DNA of 64,000 nt from Lepidodermella squamata (Eukaryota; Gastrotricha). The notes beneath the pieces were generated by a model. That model saw only the letters and a list, made by a program, of their open reading frames with translations, made no database searches and had not been told where the DNA came from. The DNA is taken from assembly GCA_047495785.1 (NCBI GenBank), contig JBLDXI010000024.1, forward strand, positions 1,178,001 to 1,242,000. Reading direction: 5' to 3'. How positions within the stretch are numbered: the first letter of the stretch is position 1; every line of letters starts with the position of its first letter. The position numbers and the translations under genes were made by a program. Shown in pieces: positions 53,831 through 64,000 of the stretch.

Positions 53831-56800
53831 TGAAATAAAAACTTGATTATTTCACCAGGTAACGGACAACGTTAGCCCACACCAGAATATGCTGGTTGCC
53901 GAACTCGTTAAAAAAGTCCGAGGCCGTCGAATTTCATCGAGCATCGCTGATCAAGAATGACATTATATTATTGTAAAACGTGTTATTATTTTCTGCTCAC
54001 ATTAATTAGCACTGAATTTTTTTCTCGAAATAAAGTTTTGATTTTTCTAAATAAAAACAGCGATAAGCCCTTTTTGTTTCTTGTTTGAATTAGTTTAAAA
54101 TGACAGCGAGTCCAAGAAACGCAAGCAAAGAAAATATACGGAAAAGGCGGGATCAGAACCCTAAATAGATAGACGAAGTCACATCTCATGGCTAGAAAAT
54201 TTTTTGGAAAAATTCAAAAAATCTCGAGAATAGTAATCAAGTATGCCCATGGTAAGCGGGATAAAAAAAAGTCCGGAGAAATTCGGTCCAGCAGGGTAAA
54301 ATACCGAAAATTTCCGAACCGGTTACCATCGGGGTTTTCCGGGTTTTCTCCGGTAAATTCTGCATTTCTTCGGTTAAACCGCGGATAAAAGATGGAATAT
54401 TCTCTTGGTAGGTTTAATTTAAAAATATGAGTCTAATCTCCTACATATAGAATAGCAAATTACCCTCTAATTGTCCAAAGTCAGCCAAAAACATTTCAAT
54501 TTGCCAAAAATCAGTTAATTATGGAAGAATTCTCAAAATTTGCGGTAAATTCAAGAATCACCCTGCCTTTGGTGTAAATTTCAGAAATTTATGGGCAAAT
54601 TCTGATTTTAATGCTCAGGAAACACCAAAGATACCCCTCGATACGGTATTTTTCCAACTTTGAAAATCGCTCCACTTGGAATTGCCAGTGAGATTTGTCA
54701 CTGTGCCCACAGAAGAAGTAATCGACCACGCTCTTTCAAATGTTGCTATCCGATTCTGCGTAGGATTCGCGGATTTTGCGCTACAGGTAAAAATGGGCAT
54801 AGCACACTGCACTTTTTGCGAAAATAATTGTTTTGCGGGCGGCTCGAGTTCGTTTCTTCGCGGCCACCAAATTTTTAATGCTCTGATTTTCAATTTTTAT
54901 TTTTTATTATTTGATAATATGAGCTAATTGCAAAAAATGGTCGCAAATAATAATTTTTACGATGCATTCATTTTTTGCGTGGACTTGGCTCCATGCTGTG
55001 GACATGCTGTGGACATAGACCGTCGAAAAAATGACCTCGTAAAACGACGAACCCAGTGGCAAGTGGACATAGCTCTGTTGATCTCTGATGAATTCTGAAA
55101 CCGGGTTTTCAAATTATTGAAGAGAGCGATGAGTAGATGATAACGAATCCGTAAAAAAAACCATTTTCGGCCGGGTGTGGACAGCACTTTTTTCCGCGCG
55201 CACGGCGAAATAAAAACGCAAACCTAAATCCTGCAAAGAGTTGCCTATTCAACGATGACGCTGACGACATTATTTTTGATTGAAACAAACCCATAAACGG
55301 TCTTTGTAATTGAAACAACCTTTGAAACGTGGCAGAATATTGCGTTCAAGTCCACCGATCGCTGACTGAATATTTCATATGATCACTGTTTGACTAATGA
55401 CGAATACTTCAAATATAACGACGCATTATACATGTTCAATAATTTCAATTTTTAACGCCTGAATTTATTCACAACACTAAAGGAGTGGGTTAGATCGCAA
55501 CTCAATATATCTTGTAGAATGAAAATGAGTAAAATGGCAATATTTGGTATAGCAAATTTATTATTTTTTATTTAAGGAACCATAACGCCAAGACGAGGAC
55601 AGCTCAAAAATTATTGTGTTTACGTCAAAGCACACGATCTTCGCATCGCGCGCCAGCTATATTTGCGCCGTAAACCATTGTCGCACTTGTAAATGTTACG
55701 TAACACTTGAAAAATGTGGCTACTTAAGCCGACTGAATTTGCTAGCAATTATTATCAGCAATCGAAACCCTGAATCTACGCTTGTCGCTAATATTTTACC
55801 GTAATTTTCAGTATAAAAGCCACGGCGAGTAATTTATCTGTTTTTATTCGAGAAATCGGTATAAAATGCGGCGATTATTTAGGTGCGGCCCTAATTTTTC
55901 CCGAGTTATTTAGTCACCTCCCGACTCACCTATAAGGAATCTATTAGCATATTTGTGAGGGTGTTTTAAGGTGGTTGAGAGCTAGTCGCTTGAGACTTGC
56001 GCTGATTAAACTTTATTAACGCTCAAAGCTAGAAACAAGGGGTGATTTTGCGGCCATTTTTCGGCCAGCGGCCTTCTTATACTGAAAATTACGGTATTAC
56101 TTACTGTTCGACCCGCGCTTCACTTTCTTGCGGCTAAAGAGCGGAAAAATAGCCGGAAGCTTTCGCGCCTAGTTGTCGACATTGCTAGCAGTAATTAACT
56201 TAGCCCTTCGACGGACTTTTTTCATTTTTGCGTGCTCACATAATTGAACACAAAGAAAAAAGTCGATCGATTAATTGAAAAACTATTTTTAATCGGCTCG
56301 TATCGAGAGCCGGGATAAAGCCAGACCCATTAGACATCAACCATTCTCAAAAACAAGGCTTATTTTATTTTGAGTGAGGTGCGGAGCCGAAATAAGCAGC
56401 TAGCCTTTTCGGAAATTCTATTATTAGTGTTTTATCGTAATATATGATAAAAGCGTAAGGAAACGCCCGGCGCACACAACATAGTTCATGCGCGCGCGCT
56501 GGCTAGCATCAATAGAACGTAATATTTCACTATGCGCGCCAACTACCGTATCAACTCGTCTAAATGATAAATACAACACTCTCTAAACAATTAATTTTTT
56601 TCTGTTTTATTCTACCAAAACTACCTTTGTATTAGGATCTTTCGTTTAAATCTTAATCAACATTAAATTCCATAGTTTTAAAGCCGAAAATAGAAAAAAA
56701 TTAATGTAGCTCGAATAAAATCTTTTTCCTTCTCAGAATATTCTAGACTACGTATTGACCGGCTTTTGCACAATCGCGTATAACGTGTGTATACATATAG

Positions 56801-56881
56801 GCCTGTTTCGTGAATTGCGTTCAGTGTATAATTTTGCTATTGCATATACGATCATTTTCCGAAGGAAAACCTAAGCTAAAA
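53831..56881. other. Intergenic region, ~3 kb
   Basis: The start holds the kinase 3' end (AATAAA-type signal at 53834-53839 and again near 54030). The rest is AT-rich with only short unsupported open frames. An inverted repeat at 55798-56095 is listed separately. The promoter of the tiny lysine-rich gene should lie near the right end, where TATACATATAGG occurs near 56790. Confidence 0.5.
55798..56095. repeat. Inverted repeat, ~26-bp arms, 298 bp overall
   Basis: ACCGTAATTTTCAGTATAAA at 55798 onward recurs inverted at 56070-56095 with two or three changes. The spacing and AT-rich interior fit a small MITE. No coding sequence lies between. Confidence 0.5.
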
Positions 56882-57117
56882 ATGGGTACGTTTCTCCGTT
56901 TTGCACCTATATTTCAATCGGAAATGACTGAAATTTTTTCTTCAATCTAGGCAAGGACAAGGGAAGCAAAGACAAGGGAGCTGCCAAGGGTGCCCCGCCC
57001 AAGGAGGAAGCCCCCAAGAAAGAGGCCGCCAAGAAGGAGACCGGCGGAAAGAGTAAGTTTGACTTTCTGATTTTCATCCTAACAATTCTAATAATTTCAA
57101 TTTTTTTAGAGAAATAA
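56882..57117 (+). CDS. Tiny lysine-rich protein (37 residues), probably highly expressed
   Basis: Three exons, 56882-56885, 56951-57052 and 57110-57117, join in phase: ATGG, then the main exon, then AGAAATAA. The product begins MGKDKGSKDKGAAKGAPPKE, continues with KK, EAA and KKE blocks and ends GGKKK. It is nearly all K, G, A, E and P, with no hydrophobic core and so probably disordered. Codons are extreme: almost all Lys is AAG and almost all Ala is GCC, unlike neighbouring genes, a mark of very high expression. Both introns have GT/AG ends. A long 3' UTR is likely, with AATAAA at 57438-57443. I do not recognise the family. KKE-rich small proteins occur as nucleic-acid or ribosome-associated factors and as stress proteins, but no role is shown here. 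The small size lowers certainty. Confidence 0.65.
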
Positions 57118-58975
57118 TCGATGGATGAGGCTCTGCGGTGCGAATATTTCGACGCTTGAATATGTTTTCATCATAACAATTCGACCTCACTTTGACCTTC
57201 TCCAGGTATATTTACGTGTGTAATATGCTTGGAGAGGAGATTGTTTTCTTGAATTTTTAGACGTACAACTTAGTGTACTGAATTTTGTATTAATTTTCAC
57301 GCTGTCTTGATGATCGCAGAGCAGTAATTCTTGCATTACTTATCTGTTATTGAGCTCATGAACATCTTTGTCATTTATACATGCGATTATAAAGCTGTAT
57401 TTGCGTCAATCTCTTTAACATGAAAGCTATATTGGACAATAAAATTTACAAAATTTATGTTGCTAGTTACGTTGTTTCTGATGAGTCACTTGGTATCTAT
57501 GCAAATTATCTGTCTAGGTATGCTTTGTTCTCTTGATTAAAGCGGCAATTAGGCGCCGGCGCCGTGAGAGCAATAATTATCTGAATCATTCAGACAGGGT
57601 GCACACGTCAATGATGCTTTCGACCTCACAATGCCCTTGAAAGTCAAAACCAAAAAATGAATAAGATCTTTCTGGAAAATCGGCAGTGATGAAGAGAATA
57701 ATTAGCAAGCAATGGTAGCCCTATAATTCAAAGCATGGGCCCAGATTTCCAGATTCCAGCCTACAAGGAGAAATTACTAGGTTATTTCCTGTTTGATGAT
57801 ATCAGGCATTTTTCGCAGAAAATATCAGCAGGCTTACGAAGACATTTTAACATGAAATTTTATATAATATGAAATCGCTCAATTGAGCGGAAAAAAATTT
57901 GACCGGAAGCGGAACCAGTTTTGAATACGGTAGAAGATGCCATTTCAAAGTCATGGGAATCTCATAATTAATTGAAAATGAAAAATAAATTACCGTAAAA
58001 ATTTGCAAAATTTCCTGTGCAAGATATCATCGTCACTTTGAGATCACTGAGTTATTCTTGATTTTACTCCGAAATTATTCAAGAAAATGTAATTTTTTTA
58101 GTTTGAGTTTGGCTCCATAAGGTTTTCAAATTGGTTCCGCTGCGACATTCTATGGATTTTTTATGCTTTTATTCGTCATGGATTTCAAAGAATGGATTTC
58201 CAGAATTCTTTTAGCAGAACCAACACGTTGCGGAACCTAATTTTAGATAAGCAAAAGGTCCCTTTTCGAATATTTCTACGAAATTAGGGCAATGTATTAA
58301 TTCTATAGTAAAGAATGCGTCTTATACAGAATTTTACGACGAATTTAATGATAATTTATTTTAAATTTCGCTGATCAATCACGACATCATTTAACGTTTC
58401 GAAAAGTCTTTTTAGAAACGAAATTTAAAAATCCAACATTTTTTCCACCTAAAGGCTAGACCCTAAGAACATGCTTAGAATTTCTGAAAAGGGGGTTTCA
58501 GGCCCACAAAATATTCCAAATTTTGATTCCGCTACAGCAAATGTTGGTTCCGCTCACCGTAAATTTGGTTCCGGTAACAGAAGGACCCATTCTTATGACA
58601 TGACCATCGAAATCGAAATACATCAAGTATCAATGCCACCTTACATCAAGAATTTCCTTCGACGACTTGATTAGGAAAATGTTCATGAGCTTTTTAGTCG
58701 AATAATGAGGCTGGTACCTGGATTCATGGCAATTTCCTAACAGAAAATATTTGTAAAAAGGCAGAGAGCGAAATTCAATTGTCAATTATTTTATTTTTTT
58801 GTTCATGATTTTTCGTCTTTTTTCTAAAAAAATTGGACTATGGACAGTTTTTGCATCACGTCGCAGCGGTGATGATATAATGCAATATAACATCATCGAC
58901 AGATTCAATAGAATTGGAATAATCTATATAAGCCGAGCTAGAAATTTCATATCTATAACTGCCATGTCGCATGGA
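57118..58975. other. Intergenic region, including probable 3' UTR of the lysine-rich gene
   Basis: Positions 57118-57450 are probably the 3' UTR ending near AATAAA at 57438. The remaining ~1.5 kb is AT-rich with short chance open frames. I see no repeat, RNA or further gene. Confidence 0.45.
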
Positions 58976-59497
58976 TCACTTCCTAGACTTGAACGTGTCG
59001 TTAAGAATGAACGGCCGTTTTGTCACCGGCTTCCTCACGCCACCTTTGCCATTGTTATTATTATTATGAGCCAGTCGCTTCAATAGCGTGCGCTCGAGGC
59101 CTAGCCGGAGAAGAGCGGTGCTGAGAGGGTTTGAACGCGGCTTTTTATGCGCCTTGGGCATAACGACTAGAAAAGCCTGGTCTGATATAGGCACAACCTG
59201 CGTTTCTTCTTCCTGCTCCTGCTCGACTACGTCAAACAACTTCGGCTCGTCTTCAAGTAGTTCTTCATCGGTGTACTCGTCATCAGCGCCATTTAGCTCG
59301 TCGACCAGCTTCAATAAATTCTCAGTCCTATCATCGGTTTCGAGCAATTTCTAAAATAAAAAATTGAATTATTCGTATAATTAAGGCAAATTTTTGATTC
59401 GACTTACGCTTATCGGAGAGGCTTGAGCAGAGTGACTAATGGCCAAACAGATCGCTAGCATAGCGAAGGCCGTAGCGATGGTTGAAAGATTCGTCAT
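58976..59497 (-). CDS. Secreted acidic/basic precursor protein
   Basis: Two exons, 59497-59408 and 59350-58976, join in phase 0 over a 57-bp intron to 154 residues. The first exon is almost exactly a signal peptide (MTNLSTIATAFAMLAICLAI then SHSAQASPIS). The middle is strongly acidic (DDEYTDEELLEDEP, EQEQEEET). The C-terminal third is basic with dibasic pairs: LLKR, then LAHNNNNNGKGG, then a KR before PFILNDTFKSRK. An acidic propart followed by basic, dibasic-cut segments is the usual shape of a peptide-hormone or antimicrobial precursor, but I recognise neither. The promoter shares its layout with the secreted cluster at 14-20 kb. A poly-Asn run comes from GTT/ATT repeats on the plus strand. 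Confidence 0.75.
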
Positions 59498-59586
59498 TTC
59501 TCACTATATTGTTTGATATGGTGCAATTGTTTTATCTTGTTGTAAGTAAAAGCTATTCGTGTCAAAAATTGCGTCGGTTGGCCGCG

Positions 59587-59779
59587 TATTTATAGACGCA
59601 AATGATTCACCACGCCGTATTTGGCCTGCAACCGGATCGCTATAACTGCGTGGTCGTATCATTGTGTTGATGACGCAATACTAGGTAGGTTGGCCGACTG
59701 CGAGAGTGTAAGCTGAGCTATTAGTCGCGACGAAAAAAAACGACTTTTTCTGAACGAAATCATACACGCTATTGTTTAC
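59587..59779 (-). promoter_or_regulatory. Promoter of the secreted precursor gene
   Basis: Minus-strand TATAAATA lies at 59594-59587, ~90 bp before the ATG, in a TATTTATAGRC context like the repeat-protein genes. TGACGCA is at 59671-59677 and a forkhead core GTAAACA (TGTTTAC on plus) at 59773-59779. Confidence 0.5.
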
Positions 59780-60092
59780 TCACCGCACACACCGGGCGTC
59801 CACAAGTCACGTCATTTAGCCCCTGACGGCCCTAATTTTGATAATAAAACGCGATAATCTCAGTTGAGTATTTCACGGAAAAGGTGCGATTTTTTGTACG
59901 AATTTTAGCATATATATCAGCCGACAGAGCACGTCTAGACGCGTCGATTGATATACAGCCCAAAATGATTTTTCAGGCAAGGCTAAACCCCGTTTTTTAC
60001 TTGATAAGCGTTATTTATCTATTTCCTAATCATCTCACCTGTGTTGTGCGTAGTTTTTTCCACGCCACGTCATCGGACGAGAATTTTTTTTA

Positions 60093-60473
60093 TTACAACC
60101 GCTCGGTCATCGGCATTGTAATTGATAGCACGTCGGTACGAAGCTGCTGCTGCTGCTGCTGCTGCAACATAGTGTTGCTCGACAAACTTGGCGACATGCC
60201 AAGGAATCCCAGGTCATTGCTCAGTTTAATCACAGTCGGGTCGGCTAGTTCGTAGTCACTAGTTAACAGGCGTTTACACCGCTTGAAAGGCAGCGCGAAT
60301 ACGAGCAGGATGCCGATTATGTGGCCGACAAATAGCCCAACGACAACCCCGGTCGCCGTGCCGTTGCCAGCGTTTGTGTTGAACGATGGGCCAATTAGCG
60401 CGCCGATTATTGCGAAGACGATCATCGAACCGACGCACAGCCCGATAACGTAATAAATCGACGCGTGATGCAT
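60093..60473 (-). CDS. Small two-membrane-span protein with polyglutamine run
   Basis: A single exon encodes 126 residues starting MHHASIYYVIGLCVG. Two hydrophobic Gly-rich helices (~residues 7-29 and 40-62) are joined by a short Asn/Thr/Gly loop (NTNAGNGTATG). A cytosolic-type basic junction (KRCKRLL) follows, then a polar tail with seven Gln from a CAG run and Ser/Thr-rich ends. Both helices contain GxxxG-like spacing (GSMIVFAIIGALIG, VVGLFVGHIIG), which favours helix packing. The short length, no signal peptide and two helices suggest a small accessory membrane protein. I do not recognise the family. The gene lies ~600 bp beyond the secreted precursor gene on the same strand. Confidence 0.65.
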   Translation of the reverse strand: MHHASIYYVIGLCVGSMIVFAIIGALIGPSFNTNAGNGTATGVVVGLFVGHIIGILLVFALPFKRCKRLLTSDYELADPTVIKLSNDLGFLGMSPSLSSNTMLQQQQQQQLRTDVLSITMPMTERL

Positions 60474-63400
60474 TAAGGTGGCTGAACAGGTTATATAGGT
60501 CAGGCCTTATTAAAAAGGCTGTTAGAATTTGAAAAGCCGACGGCTCGCATTGATCAACCCATTTGGCGTTAAATTTTATTTAAATCTAATAATATTGAAA
60601 ATTTTAAGCAAAATTCTTGAGGAGGATTTTTTGCAAATTTAGTCCGTATATAAAAACTTTTGCTGTGAGTTTTTATTTTATACATCAGAGTATTAAAGTT
60701 ACTGAGCGCTATGATCGATGCAGCTAATATCAAAATTCTGATGAGAAAGTGAAAGCCATCAAAAAGCCGTGAAAAAAGTGTCGCCGCGGGAGACACGCAA
60801 ATAAAGCACTGAGCTATTTGCTCGGATAAGAGAGAGACCACTCCATCATAGGGGAGAAAAAACGGACAAAAACTTGTCCGTAGATAGTGATCCGTTGGCT
60901 ACGGACATCTATCGCATCGATTGGGGAAAATTGCTATATTTTTCGAGCTGGCGAAAAATTCTAATTATCATCAAACACGTGAATCCGTTGAGAATTTCGA
61001 ATTTTTATATTTTACAGAGACGATTCAGTAACATATTTAGAGGTTTGATCGAAACTAGGAGATAATAAGGATAAACATTAAAAATATATTTACTGATGGA
61101 GCGGCAAATTGGGCGTAAATAGTGATGATCAAAATCTCGTTTATAAATAGTTTTCGAAAAAAATTGCCGCTCACCGGTAATTTGCGGCAATATTCAGTGA
61201 TAACTGTGCGGCAATTGAAAGAAAAGCTAGGTCGTTTTTCTACGCTTATTTACCTGTGTCTGCGTGTGTTGCTTTTAGCAATAGGTAAAGCGGAACAAGA
61301 AGAGGAGCCAAAATGAATAGCCGTGAAGAGATTATTATCGGCAGTTGCAATCTATAGAATGGTATCTTATTGTATTATTGCGATATCTGTAGAGCGTATC
61401 AAGTTGTGGCATATACGTTGGCCGCTTCTTTCTTTAGGGTAAATATGCGGGTAGGTCTTGATGATATAATAAAAAAACCGGCCACCGGATGTAACGCCAA
61501 AAATCATCGCTCACTCGGTGATTTTGTTAATAGCGAGGGCGGGCTGACGGCTGTAGTAGCGAGCAAATGTTGAGTCTACGCGAATCTACCGGTATAAGCG
61601 CCAGGTTTCCGCGCATCATCATCGCCTCACACTGCAATAAAAGAGGCGTGAGTGGGATAATATCAACAGCCGCGCAGATCACGCGCATTGGAAAAATCAC
61701 GCGCTTCGAATTATTTATGATGCGAGGAAATAACAATTTGTAGCTGCTGAAATAACTTCAGGTATCTATATTCACGCGGTAACTCGGCAAGGAACAACCG
61801 ATGTCTTGGTTTCAAGCTGGATTGATTTTGGAAAAATTAACTGGCTAATCGGCTATGTTGTAGCGATGATCATCTGGACAAATAACACCTGACTACTGGA
61901 TTTCTTTTTTTTTTAATTTCAAAATGAGTGAAAAAGCCAAAAATTGACATGACAAATGCGAATCCAATTAGGAGAGCTTCCGTTTTAATATAAAATGCAG
62001 TTTTTTTTATGAATTACATTTCTTTATTTTTCAGTTCTAAAAGTTACACACGTATGGTCAAAGCAGCTTTCGCGAGAAAAATTTCTGGAAAAATTGAAAA
62101 TTGAAATAATTTCAAATTTGATCCTAGTTGCAATTCGATATTCGATGTTTAAGGCGTTCCGATGTGGTGAACAAAAATGCAGACTATTATTACAATGAAC
62201 GCGTCATGTTATGTAATGAATAATTGTCCGTGAGAGATCATTATAGTCAGAGGTATAGATGTACCGTGAATCACGCAGTTTTCACGTGCTTCAAGCGTGT
62301 GCAGGCACGCGAGCGACCCCCAAATAAAATAGCTAGCGACCGCGTGTTTTTTGCGCGTGCTCTGACTGACTTTCATGACAAATAAAAAAAAGAGAAATCT
62401 GTCACGGTATAGTATACTCTATGTTTGCCGAAATGATTCATCAGTCATAACCTACCATTCACCATTCAATTCTACGTGACTGGCTGCAAATAGGTCTTGG
62501 GCTCGATTCCCAGCCGTATTCACCGACATTCAAGTTACTGTTCATGCCATTTACTTTGAATGTTCTCGAAAGAGAAATTTTACGACCCCAAGCGTAGACA
62601 GCAAGTGGATCATCATGCAGGTCAGAAATATGAGGTAAAATATGGCCCTCAGGGTGCCAAATAAAATCCAAGTATTCAGCAGCAGTTGCAGCTCAGCTTT
62701 TTCACTGCAGATATATATTTGCCGACGGGGACCGAGATGCTGTCAAAATAATAGTGATGATCAAAATATTACGTTATAGATTTAGTTATGCTCCATCTGG
62801 GAAGACTGACGACATTATATTTTCAAAGAAATTAGAGGAGGGAGCCCTAATTTCGGCCACTTCCTAAATTCGGCCGCTGCGTCCTAACTTCGGCCATCGG
62901 CCGAAATTTGGACACGAAGTGCTGTGCAGCAGTTTTATTTTCACGCAATTCAAGAAATTTGCATTTTGTTCAGCCCAGCAGTTTCATGATTTTTCTAGCA
63001 CGTGATCACAAAAAAATGTTCTAAATGCGTGCGAGCGGGCTTATGTCGCTTCTCGAGTGCTCTGTTACCGCTAATTTAATTTACCTGAAACTGGCTCTTT
63101 AAAATGTACTGCTTTCACCTCAATAATTACCAGCTTCAAGGGATTTTTTAGATATTTTTCCAGAATTTTAGAACGTCAACCGCAGTTAGACTATTAGGTA
63201 GAAAACAAGTTATCAAACATGTACCTGTCAAAACAAGTCTGAGTTTCAGGCATCACGTATCACGTCGTCAAGGATAGGCTCACAGGTGAAGCAACAAAGG
63301 CGGTTTTTATAGTCAGCTTTTTGAGACAAATCTAACGATACCAAACTTATGGTATTAGGGTACCTGCATGAGGTGGCCGAAATTAGGGCACCCCGCTTCT

Positions 63401-64000
63401 AATTCCGGCCGGGTGTCTGGGTGACAAAAAATCAGCGATAAATCAAGGTAAAATCGTCCGGACTTGCGGAAAGCGGCATTCGATACCCTAAGAACTCCTC
63501 TTTAATTCTGCTTTTGCCGAATATTTTCTAAAAATTTACCTGGCTGGCAAAGTAGGAAAAACCTGAAAAGCGGCCGAAATTAGGGCGGGGTGCTCTATCG
63601 ATGAATTGTATTGCATATCCCGGCCATTTCATCGTAGAATCCAGAGAAATGCTCAATCCTTATCTATCCTTACTCTCGGTGTTCCAACTGAGGAATGTCG
63701 TAGCAATGGGTGCCACGCTATATAGGAATAACAATTTCTCGGTTTTTTTCATGCGGCAATCCGACTGATTCAATTAGCTAGATGTTGCAAAGTTTTAACA
63801 CTATGAAATTTAAATTGCATTTATCAAATATTTGAAAAGCTAATCGACCGCAATAAACGAATGCTCTTTCGTTGTGAATTTTTCTAAAATATCTTACTTC
63901 AGGTCAAATAATAAGTAGTGAATTTTCTTAACATGCCGCGCCTTTTCTATCCACTTATTTGATCACCTGCTCTTAGCTATGGCTGTGAAAAAGATACAGA
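60474..64000. other. Gene-poor right end, ~3.5 kb
   Basis: Only short unsupported open frames are present. One repeat at 62844-63586 is listed separately. AATAGTGATGATCAAAAT occurs at both ~61117 and ~62747 in the same orientation, a hint of dispersed repeats. A tRNA-like GGCTCGATTCCCAGCC near 62500 lacks a matching tRNA body. I see no gene. Confidence 0.45.
62844..63586. repeat. GGCCGAAATTAGGGC inverted-repeat element
   Basis: GCCCTAATTTCGGCCAC at 62844-62860 is exactly complementary to 63373-63389 and nearly so to 63570-63586. Further GGCCGAA motifs lie inside. It is probably a MITE or nested pair of them of 0.55 and 0.74 kb. No coding sequence lies within. Confidence 0.55.

Noticed and set aside
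60569-60841. 90-codon hydrophobic minus-strand open frame
   Set aside because: AT-rich chance frame with no family, relative, promoter or splice support.
62485-62520. tRNA-like box GGCTCGATTCCCAGCC
   Set aside because: No matching acceptor stem, A box or anticodon arm at the right distance; may be a SINE trace.

Overview
The window is nuclear DNA from a small-genome invertebrate animal. Genes are split by very short introns (mostly 48-63 bp) with GT...TTTTCAG/TTTCCAG-type ends. AATAAA poly(A) signals, LINE remnants and metazoan-only families (receptor and ACK-type tyrosine kinases, chymotrypsin-fold proteases, full-length P-glycoproteins) are present. The splice style resembles compact ecdysozoan genomes (nematode, tardigrade), but I cannot fix the phylum. 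Nothing looks bacterial or viral. All exon-intron models below were joined by hand from splice sites and reading phase.

1-9 kb: the 5' end of an unknown basic protein gene runs off the left edge. A kinase-coiled coil-ankyrin gene (786-4537) carries a complete trypsin-like protease gene on the opposite strand inside one intron. It converges on the first of two tandem P-glycoprotein genes (4682-8816 and 9592-13709).

14-20 kb: four secreted-protein genes on the minus strand form a duplicated two-gene cassette. One member is a repeat protein: a furin-type polyprotein at 14.2-15.1 kb and an 11/14-residue repeat protein at 17.2-18.4 kb. The other is a short secreted peptide precursor (15.6-15.9 and 19.3-19.6 kb). 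All four share a promoter layout (TATA box, forkhead GTAAACA core, TGACG(C/T)A site), which recurs at an unrelated secreted-precursor gene at 59 kb. I did not recognise these families; they are the best candidates for an undescribed system.

20-24 kb: an ankyrin gene related to the C-terminal half of the kinase-ankyrin gene, and a drug/metabolite-transporter-like gene.

23-50 kb: a young tandem array of three receptors with a metabotropic-glutamate-type Venus flytrap ectodomain and one membrane span. Two have an intracellular tyrosine kinase (Venus-kinase-receptor-like). The first copy is cut inside the membrane span at a tandem-duplication junction and would make a kinase-less, decoy-like receptor. 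A TA-flanked transposon, several LINE fragments, hairpins, a satellite and a protease pseudogene fill the gaps. The array ends at an intact protease gene that, by splice phase, fuses a secreted Gly/Asn/Phe-rich region to a trypsin domain.

51-64 kb: an ACK/TNK2-type kinase, a 37-residue lysine-rich protein gene in strongly biased codons, a secreted acidic/basic precursor, a two-membrane-span polyQ protein, and gene-poor DNA with inverted repeats.
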